Program-made: the position numbers and the translations under genes
From: Frankiaceae bacterium
GTDB taxonomy: Bacteria; Actinomycetota; Actinomycetes; Mycobacteriales; SCTD01
DNA: 64,000 bases
Assembly: GCA_016650445.1 (NCBI GenBank)
Contig: JAENVS010000006.1
Coordinates: 62,001-126,000, forward strand
Direction of reading: 5' to 3'
The notes under the pieces: generated by a model
Seen by the model: only the letters and a program-made list of their open reading frames with translations
Told to the model about the DNA's origin: nothing
Database searches by the model: none
Shown: piece after piece, positions 51,476 through 59,600 of the stretch
How positions within the stretch are numbered: position 1 is the stretch's first letter
How the letters are laid out: each line of letters begins with the position of its first letter

Positions 51476-52138
51476 CTACGCCTCGAGGTCGTCCTCGTCC
51501 AGGTGCTCACCGGTGACGAGGTAGGCGACGCGGCGAGCGACGGCGACGGCATGATCGGCCAGTCGCTCGTAGTAGCGGCCCGCGAGGGTGATGTCGATAG
51601 CTGCCTCGGCGCCGTGTGACCAGCTGGGGCTGAGCATCGTCGTGAAGAGCTTGCGGTGCAGGTCGTCCATGACGTCGTCGTCCCGGACGAGCTCGGCGGC
51701 AAGCGCGAGGTCACGGCTGGCGATGACCGAGCCTGCTTTCACTGCGATGCGCTGCGCGGTCTGCCCCATCTCCAGGACCGTCGACCGCAGCTCCGGCGGC
51801 ACCGCGGAAGCGGGGTGCCGGCGGCGGGCGATCTTCGCGAGGTGCACGGCGTAGTCACCGGTGCGCTCTAGGTCGACCACCATCCGCAGGCTCGTCACGA
51901 GCACCCGCAGGTCGCCGGCGACGGGCTGCTGACGGGCGAGCAGGTCGAAGGCCTGCGCCTCGATGGTCCGGTAGAGCTCGTTGACGACCTCATCGCCCGC
52001 GATGACCTGCTCGGCGAGCGCAAGGTCGGCGTCGAGCAGAGCGGTCGTCGCCCGGCTGACCGCGGACCCGGCCAACCGGCTCATCTCGACCAGCCCGTCA
52101 CCGATCCCGTCGAGCTGCTCGTGGTAGCTGTCGCGCAC
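51476..52138 (-). CDS. phoU: phosphate signalling protein PhoU
   Basis: 220-residue helical protein with two PhoU repeats (MSRLAGSAVSRATTALLDADLALAEQVIAGDEVVN; VLEMGQTAQRIAVKAGSVIASRDLALAAELVRDDDVMD). It links the PstSCAB transporter to the SenX3-type kinase and dampens the phosphate-starvation response. Divergent from senX3, with a three-unit PHO box between them. Confidence 0.96.
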   Translation of the reverse strand: MRDSYHEQLDGIGDGLVEMSRLAGSAVSRATTALLDADLALAEQVIAGDEVVNELYRTIEAQAFDLLARQQPVAGDLRVLVTSLRMVVDLERTGDYAVHLAKIARRRHPASAVPPELRSTVLEMGQTAQRIAVKAGSVIASRDLALAAELVRDDDVMDDLHRKLFTTMLSPSWSHGAEAAIDITLAGRYYERLADHAVAVARRVAYLVTGEHLDEDDLEA

Positions 52139-52213
52139 GTGTCCTCCTGAGGTCTGCCGTCAGTCTGTCAGCGCACCGGCAGCGTGCTGGACGGGAGACC
52201 CCACGATCGAGGC

Positions 52214-52246
52214 ACACGGCGAACCCTGGGTGAACTGAAGGGGAAC
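52214..52246. promoter_or_regulatory. PHO box, three 11-bp direct repeat units
   Basis: On the minus strand the units read GTTCCCCTTCA, GTTCACCCAGG and GTTCGCCGTGT, perfectly contiguous at 52246-52214. This matches the GTTCACC-type units bound by actinobacterial PhoP/RegX3. It lies between phoU and senX3 and can control both, giving autoregulation. Confidence 0.88.
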
Positions 52247-52274
52247 ATCGTCTCGGGCCGCAGGTGAGCGCGGG

Positions 52275-53423
52275 ATGCGGCCCTACGCTGAACCCGTGGT
52301 CGTCCTCGCCGCGGCAGTGGGGCTGCTGGTGGGCGTAGCGGTCGGTGCGCTGCTCCTCCGGCGGCCGGCAGAGCCGTCGGACTTCGACGGCCCCGCTCGC
52401 GCGGTTCCCGTTCCCGGGGCGCGGGCCGTGCTGGAAGCGCTCCCCGTGGCCGTGCTGGTCGTGGACGTCGCGGACGAGGTCCTCCTCGGCAACCGGGCGG
52501 CGCGCGACCTCGGCCTCATCCGTGACGGTGTCCTCGCCGGCATGCCGCAGCTGCGCCGGTTGGTGCGCCGCACGCGCCACGACATGGTCCCGCAGGAGGA
52601 CGACCTGCAGATGCCCCTCGCTGCCCTCGGACGGGGACCGGCGGTTCTGCTCGCCCGCGCGACGCCCGTCGGCGACGGCACGGTCGCGGTGCTCCTCGAG
52701 GACGTCACGGAAGCACGTCGCCTGGAGGCGGTACGCCGTGACTTCGTCGCCAACGTCTCTCATGAGCTGAAGACGCCCGTGGGCGCGCTGAGCTTGCTGG
52801 CGGAGGCACTGCAGGACGCCAGCGACGACCCCGCTGCGGTACGGCGGTTCGCCGCCAGCGCTCATCAAGAGGCGCAACGACTCGGGCGGCTCGTCCAGGA
52901 GCTGATCGATCTCTCGAGACTGCAGGGAGCCGAGGCCCTGCCCGACCCCGAGCACGTCGACGTCGACCGCGTCGTCAGCGAAGCCCTGGAGCGAACGCAG
53001 ACAGCTGCCCACGCCCGCGGGATCACGCTGACCCGGAGCGGAGCCGGGGAGCTCGAGCTGCCCGGGAGCGCAGACCAGCTCGTCACGGCCGTGGTGAACC
53101 TGCTCGACAACGCGCTGAACTACAGCGGCGACGGCACGACCGTCACCATCCGCACGGCGCTTCTCGACGAGCAGGTCGAGATCTCCGTGGAGGACCAAGG
53201 CATCGGCATCGCGGAGAAGGACCTGGAGCGCGTGTTCGAGCGCTTCTACCGGGCCGACCCGGCGCGGTCACGGGCTACCGGAGGTACCGGGCTCGGCCTC
53301 GCGATCGTCAAGCACATCGTCACCAACCATGGGGGAAGCGTGTCCGTCAGCAGCATCGAGGGGCTGGGGGCGACGTTCACCCTTCGCCTGCCGGCGGCGA
53401 CCCCGGCGAGAGTGCCCGCATGA
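52275..53423 (+). CDS. senX3: phosphate-sensing histidine kinase SenX3
   Basis: 382 residues. One or two N-terminal helices (VVVLAAAVGLLVGVAVGALLL), a PAS-like domain (about 50-145), the phosphoacceptor His in VANVSHELKTPVGAL, then NLLDNALNYSGDG, EDQGIGIAEKDLERVFERFYR and GGTGLGLAIVKHIV. A kinase without a large sensor domain, next to phoU and regX3, is the SenX3 arrangement. Its stop overlaps the regX3 start (ATGA). Confidence 0.95.
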   Translation: MRPYAEPVVVLAAAVGLLVGVAVGALLLRRPAEPSDFDGPARAVPVPGARAVLEALPVAVLVVDVADEVLLGNRAARDLGLIRDGVLAGMPQLRRLVRRTRHDMVPQEDDLQMPLAALGRGPAVLLARATPVGDGTVAVLLEDVTEARRLEAVRRDFVANVSHELKTPVGALSLLAEALQDASDDPAAVRRFAASAHQEAQRLGRLVQELIDLSRLQGAEALPDPEHVDVDRVVSEALERTQTAAHARGITLTRSGAGELELPGSADQLVTAVVNLLDNALNYSGDGTTVTIRTALLDEQVEISVEDQGIGIAEKDLERVFERFYRADPARSRATGGTGLGLAIVKHIVTNHGGSVSVSSIEGLGATFTLRLPAATPARVPA

Positions 53424-54100
53424 CGCGGCTGCTCGTCATCGAGGACGAGCCGTCGATCTCGGAGCCGTTGGCGTACATGCTGGAGAAGGAGGGCTTCGAG
53501 GTGGCCGTGGCGGCCACCGGCCCGGACGGCGTCGACGAGTTCGCCCGGTCCGGCGCCGACCTCGTTCTCCTCGACGTCATGCTTCCCGGCCTGTCGGGAA
53601 CCGAGGTCTGCCGCACCCTGCGGCAGACCTCGAACGTGCCGATCATCATGCTCACCGCGCGCGACAGCGAGGTGGACAAGGTCGTCGGGCTCGAGCTGGG
53701 CGCGGATGACTACGTGACCAAGCCGTTCAGCCACCGGGAGCTGGTCGCACGTATCCGGGCGGTGCTGCGCCGGCGGGCCGAACCGGACGAGCCCGCCGCG
53801 ACAGCACTCGAGGCCGGCCCGGTGCGGATGGACGTCGACCGGCACCGCGTGACGGTGGCCGGCGAGGAGGTGCAGCTGCCGCTCAAGGAGTTCGAGCTGC
53901 TCGAGATCCTGCTGCGCAACTCCGGCCGGGTCCTGACGCGTCAGCAGCTGATCGACCGCGTCTGGGGGGCCGACTACGTCGGTGACACCAAGACCCTCGA
54001 CGTGCACGTCAAGCGCCTGCGCGCGAAGCTCGAGCCTGCGCCGGGCAAGCCCCAGCACCTGGTGACCGTGCGCGGACTCGGCTACAAGTTCGAGACCTGA
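53420..54100 (+). CDS. regX3: phosphate response regulator RegX3
   Basis: 226 residues. OmpR/PhoB-type regulator with LLVIEDEPSISEPLAYMLEKEG, phosphoacceptor Asp in LVLLDVMLPGLSGTEV, the TARDSEVDKVVGLELGADDYVTKPFSHRELVARIRAVLRR block, and a winged-helix domain ending VTVRGLGYKFE. Likely binds the PHO boxes listed here. Convergent with pstB. Confidence 0.96.
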   Translation: MTRLLVIEDEPSISEPLAYMLEKEGFEVAVAATGPDGVDEFARSGADLVLLDVMLPGLSGTEVCRTLRQTSNVPIIMLTARDSEVDKVVGLELGADDYVTKPFSHRELVARIRAVLRRRAEPDEPAATALEAGPVRMDVDRHRVTVAGEEVQLPLKEFELLEILLRNSGRVLTRQQLIDRVWGADYVGDTKTLDVHVKRLRAKLEPAPGKPQHLVTVRGLGYKFET

Positions 54101-54118
54101 CCCCCCGATCCGCTGAGG

Positions 54119-54895
54119 TCAGCCGAAGCGACCGGTGATGTAGTCCTCGGTGCGCTTCTCGGTGGGGTTGCTGAAGATCTTCGGGGTGCTGTCGATCTCG
54201 ACCAGTCGTCCCGGCGTACCGGGACCGTCGATGGTGAAGAAGCCGGTGGTGTCCGAGACGCGCGCCGCCTGCTGCATGTTGTGCGTGACGATGACGATCG
54301 TGTAGCTGTCCTTCAGCTCGATCATCAGGTCCTCGATGGCGAGGGTGGAGATCGGGTCGAGCGCCGAGCACGGCTCGTCCATGAGGAGCACCTCCGGCTC
54401 GACCGCGATCGCTCGCGCGATGCACAGCCGCTGCTGCTGGCCGCCGGACAGTCCCGCTCCCGGCCGGTTGAGCCGGGTGCTCACCTCACGCCACAGGTTG
54501 GCGCCCTGCAGCGAGCGCTCGACCGCGGCGTCGAGCTCGGACTTCTTCTTGACGCCGTTGAGCTTCAGCCCGGACGCGACGTTGTCGTAGATGGACATCG
54601 TCGGGAACGGGTTCGCGCGCTGGAACACCATGCCGATCGTCCGGCGAACCGACACAGGGTCGACACCAGGGCCGTAGACATCGACGTCGTCGAGGGTGAT
54701 GCGCCCCTCGACGCGGGTGCGCGGCTGCACCTCGTGCATGCGGTTGAGGGTGCGCAGGAACGTGCTCTTGCCGCACCCGGACGGGCCGATGAGCGCCGTG
54801 ATGCTCTTGGGCTCGATGACCATCGAGACGTCCTCGATGGCCTTCGTCTTGCCGTACCACGCGCTGACATCAACGCAGGCGATCCGCTTGGCCAC
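54119..54895 (-). CDS. pstB: phosphate ABC transporter ATP-binding protein
   Basis: 258 residues. Walker [20 protein letters not shown], signature [16 protein letters not shown], Walker [14 protein letters not shown], and the PstB-typical Q-loop region [23 protein letters not shown]. Energises high-affinity phosphate import with PstA, PstC and PstS. Confidence 0.98.
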   Translation of the reverse strand: MAKRIACVDVSAWYGKTKAIEDVSMVIEPKSITALIGPSGCGKSTFLRTLNRMHEVQPRTRVEGRITLDDVDVYGPGVDPVSVRRTIGMVFQRANPFPTMSIYDNVASGLKLNGVKKKSELDAAVERSLQGANLWREVSTRLNRPGAGLSGGQQQRLCIARAIAVEPEVLLMDEPCSALDPISTLAIEDLMIELKDSYTIVIVTHNMQQAARVSDTTGFFTIDGPGTPGRLVEIDSTPKIFSNPTEKRTEDYITGRFG

Positions 54896-54907
54896 TGCGA
54901 TGTCCTC

Positions 54908-55798
54908 TCAGCCGTGGACGCGGGAACGGCGGGCGATGGCACGGGCGATCAGGTTGAGCACGAGGATGAGCAGCACCAGTGTGAGGGCACCGGCCCACGC
55001 CCTGTCCAACGCCACCTGCTGCGGCTGGCCGGCCTGGGCGAAGATGAACGTCGGCAGGGCGGCCTGTTGGCCGTGGAACGGGTCGAGGTTGATCGAGTCG
55101 AAGTTCAGCGCGGTCAGCAGCAGCGGCGCGGTCTCGCCAGCCACCCGCGCCACGGCGAGCATGACGCCCGTCACGATGCCGGCACTCGCGGTGGGGAGGA
55201 CGACCGACACGATGGTGCGCCAACGCGGGATGCCGAGCGCGAGCGCGGCCTCCCGCAGCGAGTCGGGCACCAGCTTGAGCATCTCCTCGGCCGACCGCAC
55301 GATCGTCGGCAGCATCAGGATCATCAGCGCGAGCGCCGCAGCGAAGCCGGAGAAGCCCTGGCCGAGGGCGAGCACCCAGAAGGCGTAGATGAACAAGCCG
55401 GCGACGATGCTCGGCACACCCGTCATCACGTCGGTGAAGAACCGGATCGTGGCGGCCAGCCGGCCGCGGCCGTACTCGACCGTGTAGACGGCGGCGAGCA
55501 GCCCGATCGGGACGGCGACCAGGGTCGCGATGCCGACCTGCTCCAGCGTCCCGATGATGGCGTGATACGCACCGCCCGTCGGGTCGATCGGTCCCACCCC
55601 GCGCATGGAGTGCTGCAGGAAGTAGCCGCCGAAGCGCACCAGGCCCTTCACAACCGTGTAGTAGAGGACGAGCGCGAGCGGGAGCAGGGCGATGGCGACG
55701 GCCAGCCCGAGCAGCAGCGTGGCCAGACGGTTGACCGCGCGCCGCCGCAGCCCACCGGCGTGCGCAGTCGCGAGGGAGCCGGATTCGACGGTCGTCAC
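54908..55798 (-). CDS. pstA: phosphate ABC transporter permease PstA
   Basis: 296 residues with six helices; the permease EAA loop is SAEEMLKLVPDSLREAALALGIPRWRTI. The GTG start overlaps the pstC stop (GTGA). Membrane half of the phosphate channel with PstC. Confidence 0.96.
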   Translation of the reverse strand: MTTVESGSLATAHAGGLRRRAVNRLATLLLGLAVAIALLPLALVLYYTVVKGLVRFGGYFLQHSMRGVGPIDPTGGAYHAIIGTLEQVGIATLVAVPIGLLAAVYTVEYGRGRLAATIRFFTDVMTGVPSIVAGLFIYAFWVLALGQGFSGFAAALALMILMLPTIVRSAEEMLKLVPDSLREAALALGIPRWRTIVSVVLPTASAGIVTGVMLAVARVAGETAPLLLTALNFDSINLDPFHGQQAALPTFIFAQAGQPQQVALDRAWAGALTLVLLILVLNLIARAIARRSRVHG

Positions 55799-56790
55799 GC
55801 CTCCACCTCGAACCGTCGGGCGCTGCGGTAGACGATCCCGCGCGCGGCGAGGTTGACCAGGAACGTGATGACAAAGAGCACGAGCCCGGTCGCGATGAGG
55901 GCGCCGCGTCCGGTCGGCCCGTACTCCGCGAACTTGGTCGCGATGTTGGCCGCGATCGTGTTGCCGCCCGGACCGAGCACCTTGGCGGTGATCTCGAAGT
56001 TCGACAGCAGCACCAGCGCGACGGCGATGGTCTCGCCGAGTGCCCGGCCCAGGCCGAGCATGACCGCTGCCGTGATGCCCGGTCGGCTGAACGGCAGCAC
56101 CGCGGTACGGATCATCTCCCAGCGCGTCGCACCCAGCGCGTACGCCGCCTCCCGGTTGCCGTGCGGCACCTGCAGGAAGATCTCGCGGGAGAGGGCGGCG
56201 ATGATCGGCAGGATCATGATCGCCAGCACGACCGAGGCCAGGAAGATCGACCGTCCGTAACGCTCCCCCGTGTCGCCGAACAGCGGTATCCACCCGAGCG
56301 TCGAGTGCAGGAACGACGACACCGGAACGATCTTGTCGTTGAGGTAGGCAACGCCCCACAACCCGAACACGACGCTGGGAACGGCGGCCAGCAGGTCGAC
56401 GAGGTTGCCCAGTACGCCGGCGACACCGCGCGGAGCGACCTGGGTGATGAACAGCGCGACACCGAGCGCGACCGGGACGGCCATGACCAGGGCCAGGAAC
56501 GACGACATCAGCGTGCCGAAGGCGAGGGCGGCGACGCCGAACGTCGGCGAGTCGGCCTCGGGCAGGAACTGCTTGGTCGTGAGGAAGCTGGTCGTGTCGG
56601 CCCGGAGCGCCGGGATGGCCTTCGCGACGAGGAAGACCCCGATGCCGGCGATGACGACCAGCAGGGTGACTCCGGCTGCTCCCGACAAGCCACGGAAGAC
56701 CTTGTCGCCGAGACGCCCGCCCGTCGCCGAGTCCTTGGACGCGCCCAGCGGCGTCAGGCCGCCCCCGGCGAGCGCGGATGCGTCACTCAT
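55795..56790 (-). CDS. pstC: phosphate ABC transporter permease PstC
   Basis: 331 residues with six or seven helices; EAA loop SREIFLQVPHGNREAAYALGATRWEMI; PstC-type LPEADSPTFGVAALAFGTLMSS near the N-terminus. Follows pstS after a stable hairpin. Confidence 0.96.
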   Translation of the reverse strand: MSDASALAGGGLTPLGASKDSATGGRLGDKVFRGLSGAAGVTLLVVIAGIGVFLVAKAIPALRADTTSFLTTKQFLPEADSPTFGVAALAFGTLMSSFLALVMAVPVALGVALFITQVAPRGVAGVLGNLVDLLAAVPSVVFGLWGVAYLNDKIVPVSSFLHSTLGWIPLFGDTGERYGRSIFLASVVLAIMILPIIAALSREIFLQVPHGNREAAYALGATRWEMIRTAVLPFSRPGITAAVMLGLGRALGETIAVALVLLSNFEITAKVLGPGGNTIAANIATKFAEYGPTGRGALIATGLVLFVITFLVNLAARGIVYRSARRFEVEA

Positions 56791-56844
56791 GGGGCGCAGT
56801 CTGCCTCTCGGTCGCGGCGGGGATGAGCGGGGGTGAGACGGCCT

Positions 56845-56879
56845 CCGCCCGCTCCCCCGGGAAAGCGGGGAGCGGGCGG
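56845..56879 (-). terminator. hairpin between pstS and pstC
   Basis: 13-bp perfect stem (56845-56857 with 56867-56879, CCGCCCGCTCCCC) with a 9-nt loop, 20 nt after the pstS stop. Without a U-tract it is more likely a partial terminator or 3'-end stabiliser, which would make pstS mRNA more abundant than pstCAB mRNA. Confidence 0.7.
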
Positions 56880-56898
56880 CAGGGACGAGCGGTTGCTG

Positions 56899-58008
56899 CT
56901 ACGCGAGGCCGTCGATCGCCGTCGTGACCTTGGCCGCGATGCTCTGCGGGAGCGGGGCGAAGCCGAGCGCATCGGCCGCGGCCTGCCCGGTGGTGGCGGA
57001 GTACGTCAGGAAGGCCTTGAGCAGGGCGAGCTTGCCGGCGTCGTTGCCCTTGGAGCAGACGATCTCGTAGGACAGCGCCGTGATCGGGTAGGCGCCGGGC
57101 GTCGTGTTGGCGAAGTCGTACTTCACCTTCAGGTCACCGGAGTCGGCGACCGACGCGCCCTCGAGAGCCTTGCCCACGGAAGCCGCGTCGAGAGCCGCGT
57201 ACTCGCCCGCGCCGTTCTTGACCTTGGCGATTCCCAGTGCGCTCGCGGTGGCGTACGACACCTCGGCGTAGGTCACCGCGCCGTCACTGCCGGCCACTGC
57301 CTGCGTCACGCCGTCGGAGCCCTTGGCGCCCTGCACGCTGGCCGGCCACTTGAGCTCCTTTCCCTCGCCGAGCTTCCAGTCGGCACCGGCGGCCGCGGCC
57401 AGGAACTTGGAGAAGACGCTGGTCGTGCCGGACGAGTCGCTGCGGTGCACGGCCGTGATGCCGGTGCTGGGCAGCGTGACGCCCGGGTTGTCGGCCTTGA
57501 CTGCCGCGTCGTCCCACTTCGTGACCGTGCCCTGGAAGATCCCCGCGAGGGTCTTCGGGGACAGCTGCAGGTCCTTGACGTCGCCGAGCTTGTACATCAC
57601 CGCGATGCCGCCGGCCGTGATCGGCAGGTGGATGGCCGGGTTGCCGCAGCGCTTGTCGGCAGCCGCCTGCTCGTCGTCCTTCATCGTCGAGTCCGAGCCG
57701 GCGAAGTCGATCGTGTTGGCACCGAACTGCGTGATGCCGGCGCCGGAGCCGACCGGCTGGTAGTCGATGTTCGCGCCGGAGCACGCGGCCCCGAAGTCCT
57801 TGATCCACTGCGCGATGATGTTCTTCTGGAAGGACGATCCCGCGCCCTTCAGGTCGCCGGTCGCACAGGCCACCGAGGCTGCGGTGCTGCTGGGGCCGCT
57901 CGAGGCGGCATTGTCGGTCGAGTCCTGCGTGTCACTCCCGCAGGCGGACAGTGCGATGGTGCCGGCGGCTGCCAGCACCAGAAGCCGGGCTCCAGGCCAC
58001 GTGCTCAA
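56899..58008 (-). CDS. pstS: phosphate-binding lipoprotein PstS
   Basis: 369 residues. Lipoprotein signal (LLVLAAAGTIALSAC, lipobox LSAC), then the phosphate-binding fold with GDLKGAGSSFQKNIIAQWI, INYQPVGSGAGI-like (IDYQPVGSGAGITQF), FAGSDSTM and HRSDSSGTTSVFSKFL. The best start is a TTG at 58008 with AGGGG six nt upstream; no ATG or GTG fits the signal peptide. Its PHO box lies in the 3' end of the upstream gene. Confidence 0.95.
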   Translation of the reverse strand: MSTWPGARLLVLAAAGTIALSACGSDTQDSTDNAASSGPSSTAASVACATGDLKGAGSSFQKNIIAQWIKDFGAACSGANIDYQPVGSGAGITQFGANTIDFAGSDSTMKDDEQAAADKRCGNPAIHLPITAGGIAVMYKLGDVKDLQLSPKTLAGIFQGTVTKWDDAAVKADNPGVTLPSTGITAVHRSDSSGTTSVFSKFLAAAAGADWKLGEGKELKWPASVQGAKGSDGVTQAVAGSDGAVTYAEVSYATASALGIAKVKNGAGEYAALDAASVGKALEGASVADSGDLKVKYDFANTTPGAYPITALSYEIVCSKGNDAGKLALLKAFLTYSATTGQAAADALGFAPLPQSIAAKVTTAIDGLA

Positions 58009-58052
58009 TGTGTTCCCCTCGATGCGTCTGGGCCGGCACCCCGCCGGCCTCG

Positions 58053-58817
58053 TCACCGACGGTAAGCAGGCGACATGGACCGATGGTGCTGTCGAGGTGA
58101 ACCGGGGATGAACGTCGCGCGCAGCTCGCCGGGGACGTCGGTGATGAGGGCGTCGACCTCCAACAGCCGCAGGAGCCGAGCGTCGACCGCGCGATTCACC
58201 GTCCACACGCGGACGGCCAACCCGTGCCGGTGAGCCGCCGCCACGAGGTCGGGCGCGCCGAAGACGGTGCGGGCCGGCACGTGCAGCGCGGCGTCCCCGC
58301 GCGAGGCCGCCTGCGCGAGGACCTGGCTGGTCGGCTCCGCGCCGGTGAGGATGACCGCCCGCTCGAGGCAGGGCGCCATCGCGGCACAGGCATCGAGGAC
58401 CGCCCCGTCGAAGGACGACAGGACCACCAGCGGCAGCGGCAGCTCCGCAGCCGCGAGCGACTCACCGACGGCGCTCAGCAGGGCGCGCGGGCGCTGCTCC
58501 GGCTTGAGGTCCAGGACCAGCCGCCCGCGGCCGCCGAGGACGCGCAGCACTTCGGCGACGGTGGGAACCGAATGTCCCCCGACGCGGATGGACATCAGCT
58601 CGGCGAGCGTCAGGCTGCGCACGCCCCGGGCCACTCCGGCCACCCGCTGCAAGCCGGCGTCATGCATGCACACGGCGACGCCGTCCGCGGTGAGGCGGAC
58701 GTCGACCTCGACGCCGTCCGCTCCCTCAGCGAGGGCGGCAGCGACGGACGCGAGCGTGTTCTCCGGCGTGTCGGGGCCGGGCCGACCGCGGTGGCCAAGG
58801 ATCTCCATGAGCCGCAC
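58053..58817 (-). CDS. glycerophosphodiester phosphodiesterase
   Basis: Releases glycerol-3-phosphate from glycerophosphodiesters, a phosphate-scavenging reaction. 254 residues without a signal peptide. Catalytic elements: ILGHRGRPGPDTPENT, VEVDVRLTADG and VAVCMHDAGLQR; LVLDLKPE and WTVN later. GTG start with GGAGG six nt upstream. The last 20 codons overlap the PHO box of pstS. Its context makes it a member of the phosphate regulon. Confidence 0.94.
   Translation of the reverse strand: MRLMEILGHRGRPGPDTPENTLASVAAALAEGADGVEVDVRLTADGVAVCMHDAGLQRVAGVARGVRSLTLAELMSIRVGGHSVPTVAEVLRVLGGRGRLVLDLKPEQRPRALLSAVGESLAAAELPLPLVVLSSFDGAVLDACAAMAPCLERAVILTGAEPTSQVLAQAASRGDAALHVPARTVFGAPDLVAAAHRHGLAVRVWTVNRAVDARLLRLLEVDALITDVPGELRATFIPGSPRQHHRSMSPAYRR
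58092..58113 (-). promoter_or_regulatory. PHO box of pstS, inside the end of the phosphodiesterase gene
   Basis: Two contiguous 11-bp units on the minus strand: GTTCATCCCCG (58113-58103) and GTTCACCTCGA (58102-58092). They lie 84-105 bp upstream of the TTG start of pstS and read in the same direction. Confidence 0.85.
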
Positions 58818-58892
58818 GGTTCACCTCCCGGCATACCGGACGAAGGACGCCGGAAGACGTGCCGGTGAACAGTTCAGGGCACCTCGGGACTC

Positions 58893-58914
58893 GTTCACCC
58901 ACTGTTCACCTGAC
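58893..58914 (+). promoter_or_regulatory. PHO box between the phosphodiesterase and a small plus-strand gene
   Basis: Two contiguous 11-bp units, GTTCACCCACT and GTTCACCTGAC. A single GTTCACC on the other strand (58870-58864) is nearby. It may control the phosphodiesterase, the plus-strand gene at 58957, or both. Confidence 0.82.
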
Positions 58915-58956
58915 GATGCTTGCCAGCCATGCACGGGCGGACGGCATGCTCGCCCC

Positions 58957-59178
58957 ATGGCTCAGGAGACCCAGCCGCACGTCGACGAGGCCGTTCAGCT
59001 CCGCACCGTGGAGGCGGCGCTCAAGCGCCGCTTCGCCGGTCGGGTGCCCGACGAGACCATCTCCCGCGAGGTCGACGAAGGGCTCCGGGAGTTCACCGGC
59101 GCGCGGGTCCGGACCTTCGTCCCCGTCCTGCTCCAGAAGCAGGTGACCGAGCGGCTCAGGCGCACCCACCCGGCCTAG
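58957..59178 (+). CDS. three-helix bundle dimerisation domain protein
   Basis: 73-residue protein. VEAALKRRFAGRVPDETISREVDEGLREFTGARVRTFVPVLLQKQVTERL matches the small helical domain found in many actinobacterial hypothetical proteins. Function unknown. No clear Shine-Dalgarno. It starts 43 bp after a PHO box. Confidence 0.75.
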   Translation: MAQETQPHVDEAVQLRTVEAALKRRFAGRVPDETISREVDEGLREFTGARVRTFVPVLLQKQVTERLRRTHPA

Positions 59179-59223
59179 TCCGCCTCCGGCAGGGCATGCT
59201 CACCCCGTACCGAGGAGGACCAG

Positions 59224-59595
59224 GTGAGCAACGCCAACCAGCAGCGGCGGCCTAGTCGCCGCCCGTTGTCCGGCGGGAAGGTGTTCCGCGGCGTCCTGGA
59301 TGCGCGGCCCTACGCCATGCCCGAAGTGACGTCGCGGGACTGGGCCGAGATCCCGCCGCGGCAGGTACGCCTCGACGACCTCATCACCGTGAAGGCGGAG
59401 CTGCGCCTGGACGTGCTCCTCGCTGAGGACTCGACCTTCTACGGCGACATGTTCGGTCACGTCATCTCCTGGCAGGGCGAGCTCTACCTCGATGACGGTC
59501 TGCACCGCGCCGTGCAGGCGGCGCTGCACCAGCGGTCGACGATGCACGTGCGCATCGCCAAGCTCTCCGACGACGGGGAGTGGCTCGGCGCCTGA
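59224..59595 (+). CDS. conserved actinobacterial hypothetical protein
   Basis: 123 residues. The GTG at 59224 has AGGAGG upstream. The C-terminal part (QVRLDDLITVKAELRLDVLLAEDSTFYGDMFGHVISWQGELYLDDGLHRAVQAAL) looks like a compact alpha/beta domain with conserved Asp and His (DDGLHR), somewhat like ParB-nuclease-type folds, but I do not recognise an established function. 45 bp after the small helical protein; possibly co-transcribed. Confidence 0.72.
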   Translation: MSNANQQRRPSRRPLSGGKVFRGVLDARPYAMPEVTSRDWAEIPPRQVRLDDLITVKAELRLDVLLAEDSTFYGDMFGHVISWQGELYLDDGLHRAVQAALHQRSTMHVRIAKLSDDGEWLGA

Positions 59596-59600
59596 TTCAG

